64,000 nt of DNA, taken from Zhongshania aliphaticivorans (lineage in GTDB: Bacteria; Pseudomonadota; Gammaproteobacteria; Pseudomonadales; Spongiibacteraceae). The stretch spans positions 262,407 through 326,406 of the forward strand of contig NZ_CACSIK010000003.1 in NCBI RefSeq assembly GCF_902705875.1, written 5' to 3'. The notes beneath the pieces were generated by a model. That model ran no database searches. It was not told the origin of the DNA and saw only the letters and a program-made list of their open reading frames with translations. Position numbers and translations under genes: made by a program. Shown here one piece after another: positions 34,077 through 43,503 of the stretch; position 1 is the stretch's first letter, and each line of letters begins with the position of its first letter.

Positions 34077-35411
34077 ATGTTCAACCCACAGTTTTCTCTT
34101 TTAGCCCTCACCCTACTGGCCATGTCTTGCATATTAATTGCCTGTGGAGGCGGTAGCTCCAGCACATCAACAGATTCCGACAATGATGACAGCAGCATAC
34201 CGAGTAATAGCGATAACGATGACACTAACGAGTCACTGGCTACGTGGATGATAAATACGAGCTCCCGCTCAGCACAGATTTTTGAATCTAGCGGTAGCAG
34301 CGTGGGCGTACTAGAAGATGTTCAGCTGGCAGAAGCGCAAACCATTGACGGTGTCGAATACACCTATATCGAAACCAATGGCATTCCAAAATACGATACC
34401 GTTATGACGCAAGATATGATTGACGCCCTGAACAACCGCCCCCTTGCAAACAGTGATTTCGACGCCGGCACAACCACGGCAACGGTTGGCGACCTCGTCA
34501 CTTTTGGCGAACATATTGGCTACAACAGCAGCACTGAAAATTGTAGCGACACTGGAGGCTCAGGGTATTGGCCGCCAGGACCGGGATGCCCAACCAGCCT
34601 TGAACGAGGTGAATATTTTACCGCTGAACCCGCCCCAGCCAGCAATGATTCTAATTGTTCAACGGGGCTGGGCACCATCGGATTAATGGTCAATGGCAGC
34701 GCCATTTTTGACTGGGGCGACGGCATGAGCTGGGGGCAAAACATTTGGTATAACCTTGCCCCGATTGCCGAGCAATATGACGTGGATATCTGTGGAGGCC
34801 ACGCGGCAAATGGCGAATACCACCACCACTTTTACACCAGCTGTTTAGCCGACCTAGTCAGTGACAACGGCGACGAGCACTCCCCAATTTATGGGTTTGC
34901 CGCCGATGGTTATCCCGTATACGGCCCATGGGAAAACAACAATGAACTTGCCATAAGTGCTTGGAAAATACGCGATTACAGCGCCAGTGAGAGCGAGGGC
35001 GGCTGCAACACCCCCGGTGAACGCAGCTGCATACTCAATGATGTTTATGACGTTTCCCAAGGGGTGAATTACAATATTACCGCTGGCCCAGACATCGGCG
35101 AAAACGTATCAACTCTTTCCGGCAATACCCTAGCTGCAGTGGACGGTTACTATCTTGAGGATTACTACTACGCCCAAGCGACAGCCAATGGCGCGCAACT
35201 CGATGAACATAATGGCCACGACAACAATGACGGTCGCGGCTATCACTACCACATCACACTGACCTCAGACTCAGGAAAACTGTCACCCGCTTTTCCCTAT
35301 ACCATTGGCCCGACATTTTACGGCGAGCTGCCAGATAATGCGGTTCGCAGCTGTGAATCCACCACACCGGGCGGCCCTGGAGACGGAGGCCCACCGTTAT
35401 TTCTATTTTAA
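34077..35411 (+). CDS. YHYH domain-containing lipoprotein
   Basis: This 444-residue protein has a lipoprotein signal (LIACGGG, Cys23) and an Asp/Ser-rich acidic linker (about 28-55). A large domain holds several His clusters, including GEYHHHFYTS and the name-giving YHYH at residues 389-392 in GRGYHYHITL. It also has YGFAADGYPVYGPW. The YHYH family (PF14240) is widespread in marine bacteria and has no established function; the His clusters suggest metal binding. It is the first gene of a locus with a His-rich periplasmic protein, a BaeS/BaeR-like two-component system and a small secreted protein. Confidence 0.85.
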   Translation: MFNPQFSLLALTLLAMSCILIACGGGSSSTSTDSDNDDSSIPSNSDNDDTNESLATWMINTSSRSAQIFESSGSSVGVLEDVQLAEAQTIDGVEYTYIETNGIPKYDTVMTQDMIDALNNRPLANSDFDAGTTTATVGDLVTFGEHIGYNSSTENCSDTGGSGYWPPGPGCPTSLERGEYFTAEPAPASNDSNCSTGLGTIGLMVNGSAIFDWGDGMSWGQNIWYNLAPIAEQYDVDICGGHAANGEYHHHFYTSCLADLVSDNGDEHSPIYGFAADGYPVYGPWENNNELAISAWKIRDYSASESEGGCNTPGERSCILNDVYDVSQGVNYNITAGPDIGENVSTLSGNTLAAVDGYYLEDYYYAQATANGAQLDEHNGHDNNDGRGYHYHITLTSDSGKLSPAFPYTIGPTFYGELPDNAVRSCESTTPGGPGDGGPPLFLF

Positions 35412-35522
35412 TTACCGCTCACCCTACGTGGTAACACCGCGATGACTGCGCTCCAAGAAGACAAGCAAGAGAGAATGATGCACAAGACATTTACCCAGCG
35501 CCTCAAGCGACAAGGCAAGCAT

Positions 35523-36080
35523 ATGATACGTGCTTGCCAAGCAATAAGACGCAACTTGCTCATAACCCCTCTGTTATTGCTGGCCTTGCCCGTCGCTGCT
35601 CAAGATATGGATCACTCCCATACGCCGATTGCGGTCCCTGATACGGCCTTGCCACCGGCCTTAAGCCTGAAGATCGTGAAGGATGCGATATCAGGTTATA
35701 ACCTCACTCTTCTTAGTGATAGCTTTACTCTCATACCGCCGCCCGATTATGCGCAAGGCAAAAATGACGAAAGCGCCATGAAAAACATGATGGCCAGCGG
35801 TGCTTGCACTGACGATGCTCAAGGCAGCCAACTAACAGGACACGCCCACCTTTACGTTAATAGCGTTAAAATCCAGCGTTTATATGCATCCGTTGCACAT
35901 ATACCCGACAGCGCCTTACAGCCTGGAATAAACCAAATTAGCGTTAGCATTAACAATCACTGTCACCGATATTGGACCTACCAAGACAAACCCATTATCG
36001 CCACCTTGTTCATCACGCCTGCGGACACCCAGTTAATCAAACATAGGTTTGAAAGCTTCCCGGTAAGCAGTCCCCACTAA
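35523..36080 (+). CDS. His-rich periplasmic protein, unknown function
   Basis: From ATG 35523 (AAGG upstream) the protein is 185 residues with a normal signal peptide ending LPVAAQ. In-frame ATGs at 35442 and 35475 would add an unusually long leader. The mature protein begins DMDHSHTP and contains GHAHLYVN and NNHCHRYW. These are three His-containing clusters suited to copper or similar metal binding, set in a predicted beta-sandwich (ISVSINNHCHRYW). It follows the YHYH lipoprotein and precedes the two-component genes. It is probably a partner in periplasmic metal or stress sensing, but no family could be named with confidence. Confidence 0.7.
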   Translation: MIRACQAIRRNLLITPLLLLALPVAAQDMDHSHTPIAVPDTALPPALSLKIVKDAISGYNLTLLSDSFTLIPPPDYAQGKNDESAMKNMMASGACTDDAQGSQLTGHAHLYVNSVKIQRLYASVAHIPDSALQPGINQISVSINNHCHRYWTYQDKPIIATLFITPADTQLIKHRFESFPVSSPH

Positions 36081-36198
36081 CACACTGGCTTATTAAAATG
36101 ATCAAGAAATACCCGATATCAAGCGATCTTGCATCCCACTTAAAAATTACCGCAGCTAGGTACTTCCCCAATCCTTGCTGCCCCGCTATATTCCAGTA

Positions 36199-37665
36199 AT
36201 GCCGCTCATGTTAACTATCTCCAAAAAACTCAACATTGCTTTTGTTGGCCTTGCTCTCGCAACATTAGTGGCGACATTGGGTTTGGCGCGCTGGAGCTTT
36301 AACCAAGGCTTTCTCAACTATGTGAACGCCCAAGAACAAGCTCGCCTTCGCCAGGCACAGACGGCATTAGCAGCGACATACCAATCCAGCGGCAACAGCT
36401 GGAGCGGCATAAACAACCGCCAGCTTGGTATGCTCATACTTCAATCAGCTATGAATGGCCACCCAGAAGCACTTGGCAATAGTGCCGCACCACCGCCCAC
36501 AGGCTTTAGCTCGCGGCCACCACCGCCAAGACATGAATTCGAAGAGGCCAGCCCTGTTCGGTCCTTAATGCCATCTGGCGCACCAACCGCACTTTATGAC
36601 AATGACAACAAGCTCATCGCCGGTTTAAAGCTCAGTGATGATTCGACACGACTAATGCGCTTCCCCATCATGGTAGAAGGCAAACGCGTTGGCGAATTAC
36701 GCAGCGAACCCCGCACTGAGTTTCAATCCCCCTCAGAAACAGCGTTTTCACAACAACAATTAATCACCAGCTGGCTTATCGGCGTACTATGTTTACTTGT
36801 CGCTATTGGTATTTCGCTGTTTTTATCACGCCATTTTCTCACCCCCATCAAACGCATGTTTGAAAATGTGCAAAAACTATCTAACGGCGACTATTCAATG
36901 CGAACCGTTAACAGTGGCACTGACGAGCTGGCTCAACTAGGTCGCAACATCAATCATCTCGGCCAAACTTTAAGCGAAAGCCAGCACACTCGGCAGCGGC
37001 TTTTTGCCGATATCTCCCATGAGTTACGCACCCCGCTGACCATCCTTAGCGGCGAAATTGAAGCATTGAAAGACGGTGTACGAGACTTTAATACCGAGCA
37101 ACTACTCTCACTCGATCAAGAGGTTCAGCGTTTACACCATTTAGTCAACGACCTCTACCAACTCTCGGTGTCTGACCTAGGCGGTTTAAAATACGAATTT
37201 ACGAACACCAATCTTAATGATGTTATTTCACGCTGCTGTGGCAGCTTTCAGCATCAAGCCACGGAAAAAGGAATACAGCTTAGCGAGCAGTTGAGCCATG
37301 TCGAACTTTTGTCTGACCCACAACGCTTGCAGCAGTTATTCTCAAATTTACTTACTAACGCCATTGCTTACACCGATGCACCAGGCAGCATTTTGGTCAA
37401 CTTGGTAGAGACGGGCGGTAACGCTAAAATTAATATTGTTGACAGCGCACCCAGCGTCACGAATGATCAATGCCAACGCTTGTTTGACCCCTTGTTTCGC
37501 ACAGACAGCTCCCGTAGCCGTCGCAGTGGTGGCGCAGGCCTTGGCTTGGCCATATGCCGAAATATTGTGAAAGCCCACGGCGGCCACATCTCCGCCTGCC
37601 CGTCTAATACCGGCGGCATAGATATAGAAATAACACTACCTATTAATCGTGAGATTCACTCGTGA
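36199..37665 (+). CDS. sensor histidine kinase, BaeS-like
   Basis: This inner-membrane kinase of 488 residues is numbered here from ATG 36199; starts at TTG 36175 or ATG 36208 are also possible. It has a first membrane segment (AFVGLALATLVATLGLA), a periplasmic sensor domain, a second membrane segment (LITSWLIGVLCLLVAIGIS) and a HAMP linker. The phosphoacceptor is His274 in FADISHELRTP, and the ATP-binding region has GGAGLGLAI. The N-terminal GFLNYVNAQEQ resembles BaeS. The sensor domain contains an unusual Pro-rich stretch (APPPTGF and RPPPPRHEF), also enriched in arginine. It overlaps the response regulator gene by four bases. Confidence 0.92.
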   Translation: MPLMLTISKKLNIAFVGLALATLVATLGLARWSFNQGFLNYVNAQEQARLRQAQTALAATYQSSGNSWSGINNRQLGMLILQSAMNGHPEALGNSAAPPPTGFSSRPPPPRHEFEEASPVRSLMPSGAPTALYDNDNKLIAGLKLSDDSTRLMRFPIMVEGKRVGELRSEPRTEFQSPSETAFSQQQLITSWLIGVLCLLVAIGISLFLSRHFLTPIKRMFENVQKLSNGDYSMRTVNSGTDELAQLGRNINHLGQTLSESQHTRQRLFADISHELRTPLTILSGEIEALKDGVRDFNTEQLLSLDQEVQRLHHLVNDLYQLSVSDLGGLKYEFTNTNLNDVISRCCGSFQHQATEKGIQLSEQLSHVELLSDPQRLQQLFSNLLTNAIAYTDAPGSILVNLVETGGNAKINIVDSAPSVTNDQCQRLFDPLFRTDSSRSRRSGGAGLGLAICRNIVKAHGGHISACPSNTGGIDIEITLPINREIHS

Positions 37666-38357
37666 GTAAACTACACATCTTAATTGTGGAAGACGAAGTC
37701 AAGATTGCACAACTGTTGGCAGAGTATTTTGAGCGCGATCAATTTACGGTGAGCATGCTGCATGATGGCAACGTCGCCGAAACCTTTATTCGCAATCAAC
37801 AACCCGATTTTGTTATTCTCGATTTAATGCTACCCGGTCGTGATGGTATTAGTATCTGTCGCGGTGTGCGTCAATTTTCAGACGTTCCCATTATGATGCT
37901 CACCGCAAAGATAGACGAAATTGATCGCTTGCTGGGCCTTGAGTTAGGGGCCGATGATTATGTCTGCAAGCCCTTTAGCCCTAGAGAGGTTGTCACCAGA
38001 GTCCGGGCGATATTACGTCGCTGTCAGAATACGCCTAAGACACCACAAGGTGGTAATGACGACACCCTAATCCATCATAATATCCGCTTAAATTTAGCGC
38101 GATTTGAATGCGCCGCCAACGATGTACTTATTGACCTTACTCCCGTTGAATTCCAATTACTTTATACTCTGATTGCTCAGCCTGGACGGGTATTTTCTCG
38201 CGAGCAACTAATGGACAGCTGTTATAAAGATCGGCGTATTGTGAATGACAGAACCGTTGACACCCATATAAAAAACCTGCGAAACAAGCTCGCAAAAGTT
38301 GATCAGAGCGATGTTAATATTCGTGCGATTTATGGCGTTGGCTATAAAATAGATTAG
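37662..38357 (+). CDS. response regulator, OmpR/BaeR-like
   Basis: This 231-residue regulator starts at GTG 37662, overlapping the kinase stop. The receiver domain has acidic residues EDE (10-12), the phosphoacceptor Asp54 in VILDLMLPG and a conserved Lys in YVCKPFS. The C-terminal OmpR-type winged helix contains TPVEFQLLYTL and RTVDTHIKNLR. With the preceding kinase it forms a BaeSR-like envelope-sensing pair. The likely targets are the adjoining YHYH and small secreted protein genes (inference). Confidence 0.95.
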   Translation: MSKLHILIVEDEVKIAQLLAEYFERDQFTVSMLHDGNVAETFIRNQQPDFVILDLMLPGRDGISICRGVRQFSDVPIMMLTAKIDEIDRLLGLELGADDYVCKPFSPREVVTRVRAILRRCQNTPKTPQGGNDDTLIHHNIRLNLARFECAANDVLIDLTPVEFQLLYTLIAQPGRVFSREQLMDSCYKDRRIVNDRTVDTHIKNLRNKLAKVDQSDVNIRAIYGVGYKID

Positions 38358-38487
38358 TATCAGAAGCCGATTTACTCCTACCGTTGCTCGTCAAATTTCT
38401 TCTTATTTCCTTCACATTTTCTCCCCGCTCAATACGCAAATGGCGAGCAATATAAAGTCATACAAAGACAATACTGAGGAGAAAATC

Positions 38488-38766
38488 ATGACACCTTTTT
38501 TGCAACGTAGCATTAACGCATTCATCATCAGCGCGGCAATCGGTGCCAGCAGCGTCCAGGCTCAGCCCGGAGGTCAACAAGGCGGTGAGCGCGGCCGGCC
38601 ACCAGAAGAAGCCTTCACTGCCTGCGCAGACTTGAGTGAAAATCAGGCATGCAGTGTCAGCATTGGCGATGACAACATTAGTGGCAGCTGTCTAAAGCCA
38701 CCTCGTGGCGAAGACAAATTACTGTGTGTACCTGAGAATGGCCGCCCACCAAAGTCAGATAAATAA
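38488..38766 (+). CDS. small secreted Cys-containing protein
   Basis: From ATG 38488, directly after GAGGAG, this is a 92-residue protein. The signal peptide ends SSVQAQ, followed by a Gly/Gln/Pro-rich segment (PGGQQGGERGRPP). The small domain holds four Cys residues (ACADL, QACSV, GSCLK, LLCVP) that could form two disulfides. It lies 130 bp after the response regulator. I do not recognise a characterised family; its position suggests an output or accessory of the two-component system. Confidence 0.7.
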   Translation: MTPFLQRSINAFIISAAIGASSVQAQPGGQQGGERGRPPEEAFTACADLSENQACSVSIGDDNISGSCLKPPRGEDKLLCVPENGRPPKSDK

Positions 38767-38800
38767 TTTTTACAGCGAAAATCAATCTAGCCAAGACCGT

Positions 38801-38833
38801 ACCCATTAAACGCTTAGTTAGCGCTTAATGGGT
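38801..38833. terminator. imperfect hairpin
   Basis: ACCCATTAA and CGCT (38801-38814) pair with AGCG and TTAATGGGT (38820-38833) around one mismatch, with a 5-nt loop. It lies 35 bp after the small secreted protein gene. It overlaps the end of the HmuY-like remnant on the other strand and could serve both directions. Confidence 0.5.
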
Positions 38834-39005
38834 AGAATTCAATTTGATAGTGTGCGGCCTCACCCGCCTCATTGTAATAATTTAAAATACGAAGCTTCCA
38901 AATTTGTTGATCTTGCCCACGGAGAATATAGACCACATCACGCGGTGAAATATGATGGATACCGTCCCCGTCATTACAAAAGCCAGAATATAACGTAATC
39001 CAACT
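38814..39005 (-). pseudogene. C-terminal remnant of a HmuY-like protein
   Basis: On the minus strand an open segment of 63 residues runs from just after an in-frame stop (39006-39008) to a TAA at 38814-38816. It includes NDGDGIHHISPRD, VVYILRGQDQQIWKLRILNY and AAHYQIEFYP. The pattern of an aromatic/acidic segment, then vY.lR..dgq..KLril.YYn and a final beta strand resembles the C-terminus of HmuY-family haem-binding lipoproteins. No start codon, signal or upstream part is present in frame, so it is a decayed gene fragment. The identification is by pattern only. Confidence 0.5.
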
Positions 39006-39264
39006 TCACCGCCGAGTTTCGAACCTCGTCTGACCCTATTATCATTAAATACTGATTATCTCACACGACCTAAATTACTACTCCCAGTGACAGCCTCTGC
39101 AAACTTTATTTAACTCTAATCGTTCTTATATAGCCTCCAACAAAACCAAGGCTATTCAACGCAACTTATTTAACAATCAAAATGTTGCACCATCTGCTGT
39201 TAATTCGCGATAGAGAATCCTATTATAGCCATCAACAATAAGTCGTAATGTATAAGGGCAGAGG
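39006..39264. other. non-coding gap upstream of the enoyl-CoA hydratase gene
   Basis: No gene or clear regulatory element was recognised here. The left part may be further decayed sequence of the HmuY-like remnant. Confidence 0.4.
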
Positions 39265-40053
39265 ATGAACAATCAGCATATTCAGTATCAATTAAACGAG
39301 CAAGGCATTGCCACTATCACCCTTAATCGCCCTGATTTTCACAATGCCTTTGATGACGCTGTTATCGCTGAATTAACCAATACATTTCAACAAGCCGGTA
39401 ATGACCCAGCAGTACGGCTTGTGATTCTAGCGTCTACTGGTAAAAGTTTTTGCGCTGGCGGTGATTTAAACTGGATGCGCCGTATGGCGGGCTATAATTT
39501 TGAAGAAAACTTACGCGATTCAAATTTACTTGCCGAAATGTTGCGCACCTTAAACTACCTTCCCAAACCAACCATAGCCCGAGTGCAAGGCCCAGCTTAC
39601 GGCGGCGGTGTCGGCTTGGTCGCCTGCTGTGATATTGCGGTAGCATCGCCCAATGCCACTTTTTGCCTAAGCGAGGTCAAGGTTGGCCTCATTCCCGCTA
39701 CCATCGGCCCCTATGTCGTTCACGCCATTGGCCAGCGGGCGTCGCGCCGTTATTTCACCACGGCGGAGCAAATCAGTGCTGACCAAGCACTGTCTCTCGG
39801 ACTAATATCAGAACTTGTTGATGACAACCTGCTAGACAACACGATTGCAAACATAACAAAACAGCTGCTGCGCAATAGCCCTAACGGCATCGCGGAGGCC
39901 AAGCGCTTAGTACTGGATATTGCTGATAAAGAAATCAACGCCGAACTGATCGCCGACACTAGCCGACGAATTGCTGAAACTCGCGGCTCTGAAGAGGGCA
40001 AAGAAGGGCTTTCCGCTTTTCTAGAGAAACGAAAACCGTCTTGGGTTAAATAA
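39265..40053 (+). CDS. enoyl-CoA hydratase, methylglutaconyl-CoA hydratase-like
   Basis: This 262-residue crotonase-fold protein has the oxyanion-hole segments SFCAGGDLNWMRRMAGYNF and GPAYGGGVGLVACCDIA, and the catalytic region FCLSEVKVGLIPATIGPYVV. The DLNWM and RMAGY motifs are typical of LiuC/AtuE-type 3-methylglutaconyl-CoA hydratases of leucine or terpene (citronellol/geraniol) degradation. It stands alone here, without the liu or atu partner genes, so its pathway is uncertain. GGGCAGAGG lies upstream of the ATG. Confidence 0.88.
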   Translation: MNNQHIQYQLNEQGIATITLNRPDFHNAFDDAVIAELTNTFQQAGNDPAVRLVILASTGKSFCAGGDLNWMRRMAGYNFEENLRDSNLLAEMLRTLNYLPKPTIARVQGPAYGGGVGLVACCDIAVASPNATFCLSEVKVGLIPATIGPYVVHAIGQRASRRYFTTAEQISADQALSLGLISELVDDNLLDNTIANITKQLLRNSPNGIAEAKRLVLDIADKEINAELIADTSRRIAETRGSEEGKEGLSAFLEKRKPSWVK

Positions 40054-40173
40054 CGACCACCAAGGTATTCCTGACAGGAAGTGACTAAACCTAGCTGACT
40101 TTAACTCGTGAGAGGTTCAGGTATACTTGCTCCCAACCTATCAGCACTGAATTTACCGTAATATGCTACTTGT

Positions 40174-40953
40174 ATGGAATCAGGCTTCGTGAGCAATACT
40201 TTAGATCCAAACACCACCCTTTTAGTCCTTGGTACCTCTCGAGGCGGCACCACGCTTATTACCGCCGCGCTAGGCGCCCACCCCGCTGTTGCTATGTTAG
40301 ATGAAGAATTTGGCGATGCCGTTTTTCACGTTACCGGCGGTAAATTCCGTGGCAATAAGCTCTGTGTACCCAATCAACTCGAATGGGACAAGCACCATCA
40401 ATGGTGGCATGAGTTATTTGCCTTCAGCGGCTATCTGCGAAAAAGTATGCTTTACAACCTCATGCCCTGCGGAAGCCTGAGCATGACCGACTACTTAAAA
40501 CGCAGCCCAGTACAGCCTATTTGTATTCTCAGAAATCCAGACTCGGTTATTTCCTCAATCGTTAAACGCGAGCGACGTAAAACCAAGGTGGCCGCTTATC
40601 GCTGGTCCCGCTGTGTTAATTTCTTTCAGCAACTGTTAGATGAACACCCCAAACAAGAAAATCTCAAAAAACCCATTATTATTAATTTCGAAAAACTGGT
40701 GGCATCACCCGAGGCCACTCTTAAAAAACTTTGTTTGGAGATCGGCTTAGAGTACCACCCTCAAATGCTTGAAGCGCCAGAACGCAATACACGCTATGGT
40801 GGTAAAACGTTTGACGCCAGCAAAGCAGCGGACAGTATCAGTGATAAATACGCCAGCTTCTTATCTGACAAAACACTCACACTTTACGAATCGTTAATTG
40901 CGGCCAGCATACCTGCCGAGACGGACAACAACCCTGTTAAAGCCTGCCCTTGA
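40174..40953 (+). CDS. sulfotransferase-family protein
   Basis: This 259-residue protein has the 5'-phosphosulfate-binding loop LGTSRGGTTL (about 19-28) and a 3'-phosphate-binding segment ILRNPDSVISSIVKRERR (about 118). Both match PAPS-dependent sulfotransferases. It would transfer sulfate to a hydroxyl on a glycan, lipid or small molecule. It lies alone between the enoyl-CoA hydratase and the SulP/Usp pair, on the edge of the surface-glycan block. The acceptor is unknown. Confidence 0.8.
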   Translation: MESGFVSNTLDPNTTLLVLGTSRGGTTLITAALGAHPAVAMLDEEFGDAVFHVTGGKFRGNKLCVPNQLEWDKHHQWWHELFAFSGYLRKSMLYNLMPCGSLSMTDYLKRSPVQPICILRNPDSVISSIVKRERRKTKVAAYRWSRCVNFFQQLLDEHPKQENLKKPIIINFEKLVASPEATLKKLCLEIGLEYHPQMLEAPERNTRYGGKTFDASKAADSISDKYASFLSDKTLTLYESLIAASIPAETDNNPVKACP

Positions 40954-41008
40954 TGATTATTCATCAAGCAAACGGCCGGCCCCATCAACACAACCCTTAC
41001 CATCGCGA

Positions 41009-41860
41009 TCAACGTAGCAATAACAATGGTCGCTTGGTTTTCTGCAACATCTTAGCGGTAAAACTACCCAGCAACATATCTCGCAAGGGATGATGGCTGT
41101 AAGCACCCATAACCGTTAAATCAATATTATTGTCTGCCTGGTACTGACACAATTGCTCGTCACTTTTACCTTTCGGTAAATTAACCAATTCATGATTTAC
41201 ACCTGCGGTTTTCAATACCGCCGCCGCTTCACCCAGAACATCAGCGGCCGTCGCCTCATCACCTACATAGACCAAGTGGCAGGGAATATCCTTAAATACT
41301 GGGCTAGACGCCACCATGTCTAAGGCTTTTCGAGAAGCGTCGTGGCCATCATAAGCCAGCATGATTTTTTTAGGTGCCGTAAATTCAGTGTTCACCACTA
41401 ATACAGGCTTATGTAATGACCTGATCACGGTTTCTAAATGTGTTCCCAGCTGCCCTTCTCGATGTTCTTCGCCGCGAACCCCCATGACAAGAACACGAAT
41501 ATCGCATTCCAGCTCAACCAAAGATTCTTGCAAGCTACCGTGCTGTTGCCACGACTCTGTATCTGCAACGCCATGCTTTACTACACGCTCGCTCGCGGCG
41601 TCTAGCATCAGTTTTCCCTTTTGCATCAACAGACGATTACGCTGCTGCTCAACGCGCGTTAGTTCCTCCAGCAACTCTTCCTGGCTTCCCAGACCGATAC
41701 TACCACTAAGATCTGCCACCGCAGCTTGAGGGCGGTGTTCAATATTATGTAATAATTTAACCCCTACCCCTGCCTTGCCAGCGACCCACGCAGCGTAATC
41801 ACACACAGCTGAGCTTAGACTTGCGCCATCAATGCACGCCAATACATAATTATTATTCAT
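41009..41860 (-). CDS. universal stress protein, tandem UspA domains
   Basis: This 283-residue protein is made of two UspA domains: residues about 1-150, ending RSLHKPVLVVNTEF, and about 155-283, with LAYDGHDASRKALDMV and ending KTKRPLLLLR. Its start codon overlaps the stop codon of the SulP transporter gene by one base (TAATG), so it is translationally coupled to it. SulP transporter genes are often paired with a Usp gene, suggesting control of anion or bicarbonate uptake by stress or nucleotide state (inference). Confidence 0.93.
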   Translation of the reverse strand: MNNNYVLACIDGASLSSAVCDYAAWVAGKAGVGVKLLHNIEHRPQAAVADLSGSIGLGSQEELLEELTRVEQQRNRLLMQKGKLMLDAASERVVKHGVADTESWQQHGSLQESLVELECDIRVLVMGVRGEEHREGQLGTHLETVIRSLHKPVLVVNTEFTAPKKIMLAYDGHDASRKALDMVASSPVFKDIPCHLVYVGDEATAADVLGEAAAVLKTAGVNHELVNLPKGKSDEQLCQYQADNNIDLTVMGAYSHHPLRDMLLGSFTAKMLQKTKRPLLLLR

Positions 41861-43359
41861 TAATGGCCTCCCATTACTTTTTCAATCTCTTCTGGCTTAT
41901 CGTGAATACCAAAACGGTCCACAATTGTTTCGCTCGCTTCATTTAAGCCTATTAGCTCAACTTCTGCGCCCTCACGCCTAAACTTTATGACAACTTTATC
42001 TAAAGCGCCAACCGCTGAAATATCCCAAAAGTGCGCTCGACTTAAATCTATCACCACCTTATCGACCACTTCTTTGAAATCAAACCCTGCATTAAATCGT
42101 TCAGCGGAATTAAAAAACACCTGACCAATAACGCGATAACTTCGTACACTTCCGTCTTCGCTTAACTCTTTGCTGATATACATAAAGTGACTGACTTTAT
42201 TCGCAAAGAATAGTGCAGCAAGTAACACCCCAACAAAAACACCGTAAGCAAGGTTATGCGTCCAAACGACGACCGCTACCGTTGCCAACATAATGATATT
42301 TGCTGACAAAGGGTTAGATTTTAAGCCAGTAACCGAGGCCCAATTAAAGGTACCGATAGACACCATAATCATGACCGCAACCAGTGCCGCCATGGGGATA
42401 AGTGACACCCAGTCACTCAGAAAGACAACCATGGTCAGCAGCATTGCTCCGGCAAAAAAGGTCGACAAACGACCTCGACCGCCAGATTTAACATTGATAA
42501 CCGATTGACCAATCATCGCACAACCGGCCATGCCGCCTAATAAGCCAGAAAAAATATTAGCAATCCCCTGCCCTTTACACTCACGATTCTTATCACTGCC
42601 AGTATCGGTTAGATCGTCAACTATAGTCGCCGTCATTAACGACTCTAATAAACCAACCACTGCCATCGCCGCTGCATACGGGAAGATAATACCAAGTGTC
42701 TCAAAATTTAATGGGACATCAGGCCAAAGAAAAATGGGTAATGTATCTGGCAACTCCCCCATATCCCCAACCGTGCGAATATCAAGGCCAATGATCAAAC
42801 TGATCACCGTCAAAGTTAGAATACACACTAGAGGTGAAGGAATAACCTTGCCCACAACCGGTAATAAAGGGAATAAATAGATAATACCGAGCCCAGCCGC
42901 CGTCATAGCATACACATGCCATGTCACGTTAGTTAGCTCAGGTAACTGCGCCATAAATATCAATATAGCGAGGGCATTCACAAAGCCAGTGACCACTGAC
43001 CGTGATACAAAACTCATCAACTGCCCTAACTTGAAATACCCCGCAACTATTTGGAGTGCGCCCGTAAGCAAGGTTGCCGCCAATAAATATTGCAGGCCGT
43101 GATCCCTTACCAAGGTCACCATCAGCAATGCCATTGCACCGGTAGCTGCAGAAATCATTCCCGGACGACCACCAACAATCGCCGTCACCACCGCAATACA
43201 AAAAGAGGCATACAAACCTATTTTTGGATCAACGCCGGCAATAATAGAAAAAGCTATTGCCTCGGGAATTAATGCCAAAGCAACAACTAAACCCGCTAGG
43301 ATATCGCCACGGATATTTCCTAGCCAATCTTCTTTCTTTGAAAGTAAGAACATAAACAA
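41860..43359 (-). CDS. SulP-family (SLC26) anion transporter
   Basis: This 499-residue inner-membrane transporter has about 12-14 membrane segments. SulP motifs include [20 protein letters not shown] near the N-terminus and [19 protein letters not shown] in the middle. A C-terminal STAS domain occupies about 395-495 ([20 protein letters not shown]). Family members move sulfate, bicarbonate or other anions with sodium or protons. No carbonic anhydrase or sulfate assimilation gene is next to it, so the ion is undecided. It is coupled to the downstream universal stress protein gene. Confidence 0.93.
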   Translation of the reverse strand: MFMFLLSKKEDWLGNIRGDILAGLVVALALIPEAIAFSIIAGVDPKIGLYASFCIAVVTAIVGGRPGMISAATGAMALLMVTLVRDHGLQYLLAATLLTGALQIVAGYFKLGQLMSFVSRSVVTGFVNALAILIFMAQLPELTNVTWHVYAMTAAGLGIIYLFPLLPVVGKVIPSPLVCILTLTVISLIIGLDIRTVGDMGELPDTLPIFLWPDVPLNFETLGIIFPYAAAMAVVGLLESLMTATIVDDLTDTGSDKNRECKGQGIANIFSGLLGGMAGCAMIGQSVINVKSGGRGRLSTFFAGAMLLTMVVFLSDWVSLIPMAALVAVMIMVSIGTFNWASVTGLKSNPLSANIIMLATVAVVVWTHNLAYGVFVGVLLAALFFANKVSHFMYISKELSEDGSVRSYRVIGQVFFNSAERFNAGFDFKEVVDKVVIDLSRAHFWDISAVGALDKVVIKFRREGAEVELIGLNEASETIVDRFGIHDKPEEIEKVMGGH

Positions 43360-43503
43360 CTCTGTAAAATTAACAAAAATGAATTCAAAAAAACCAAATA
43401 CTAACTATGTGCAGCCAAGTTGATTACAAATGACAGTTCGCAATTAATTTCTGCACGTAACAATAGTATTAATAGGTAACTAAGTGCCGACTAAACACGA
43501 AAG

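Noticed and set aside
39005..39030. GGTTCGAA sequence resembling a tRNA T-loop on the minus strand
   Set aside because: The flanking bases do not form a proper 5-bp T-stem, and no acceptor or anticodon arm can be drawn.
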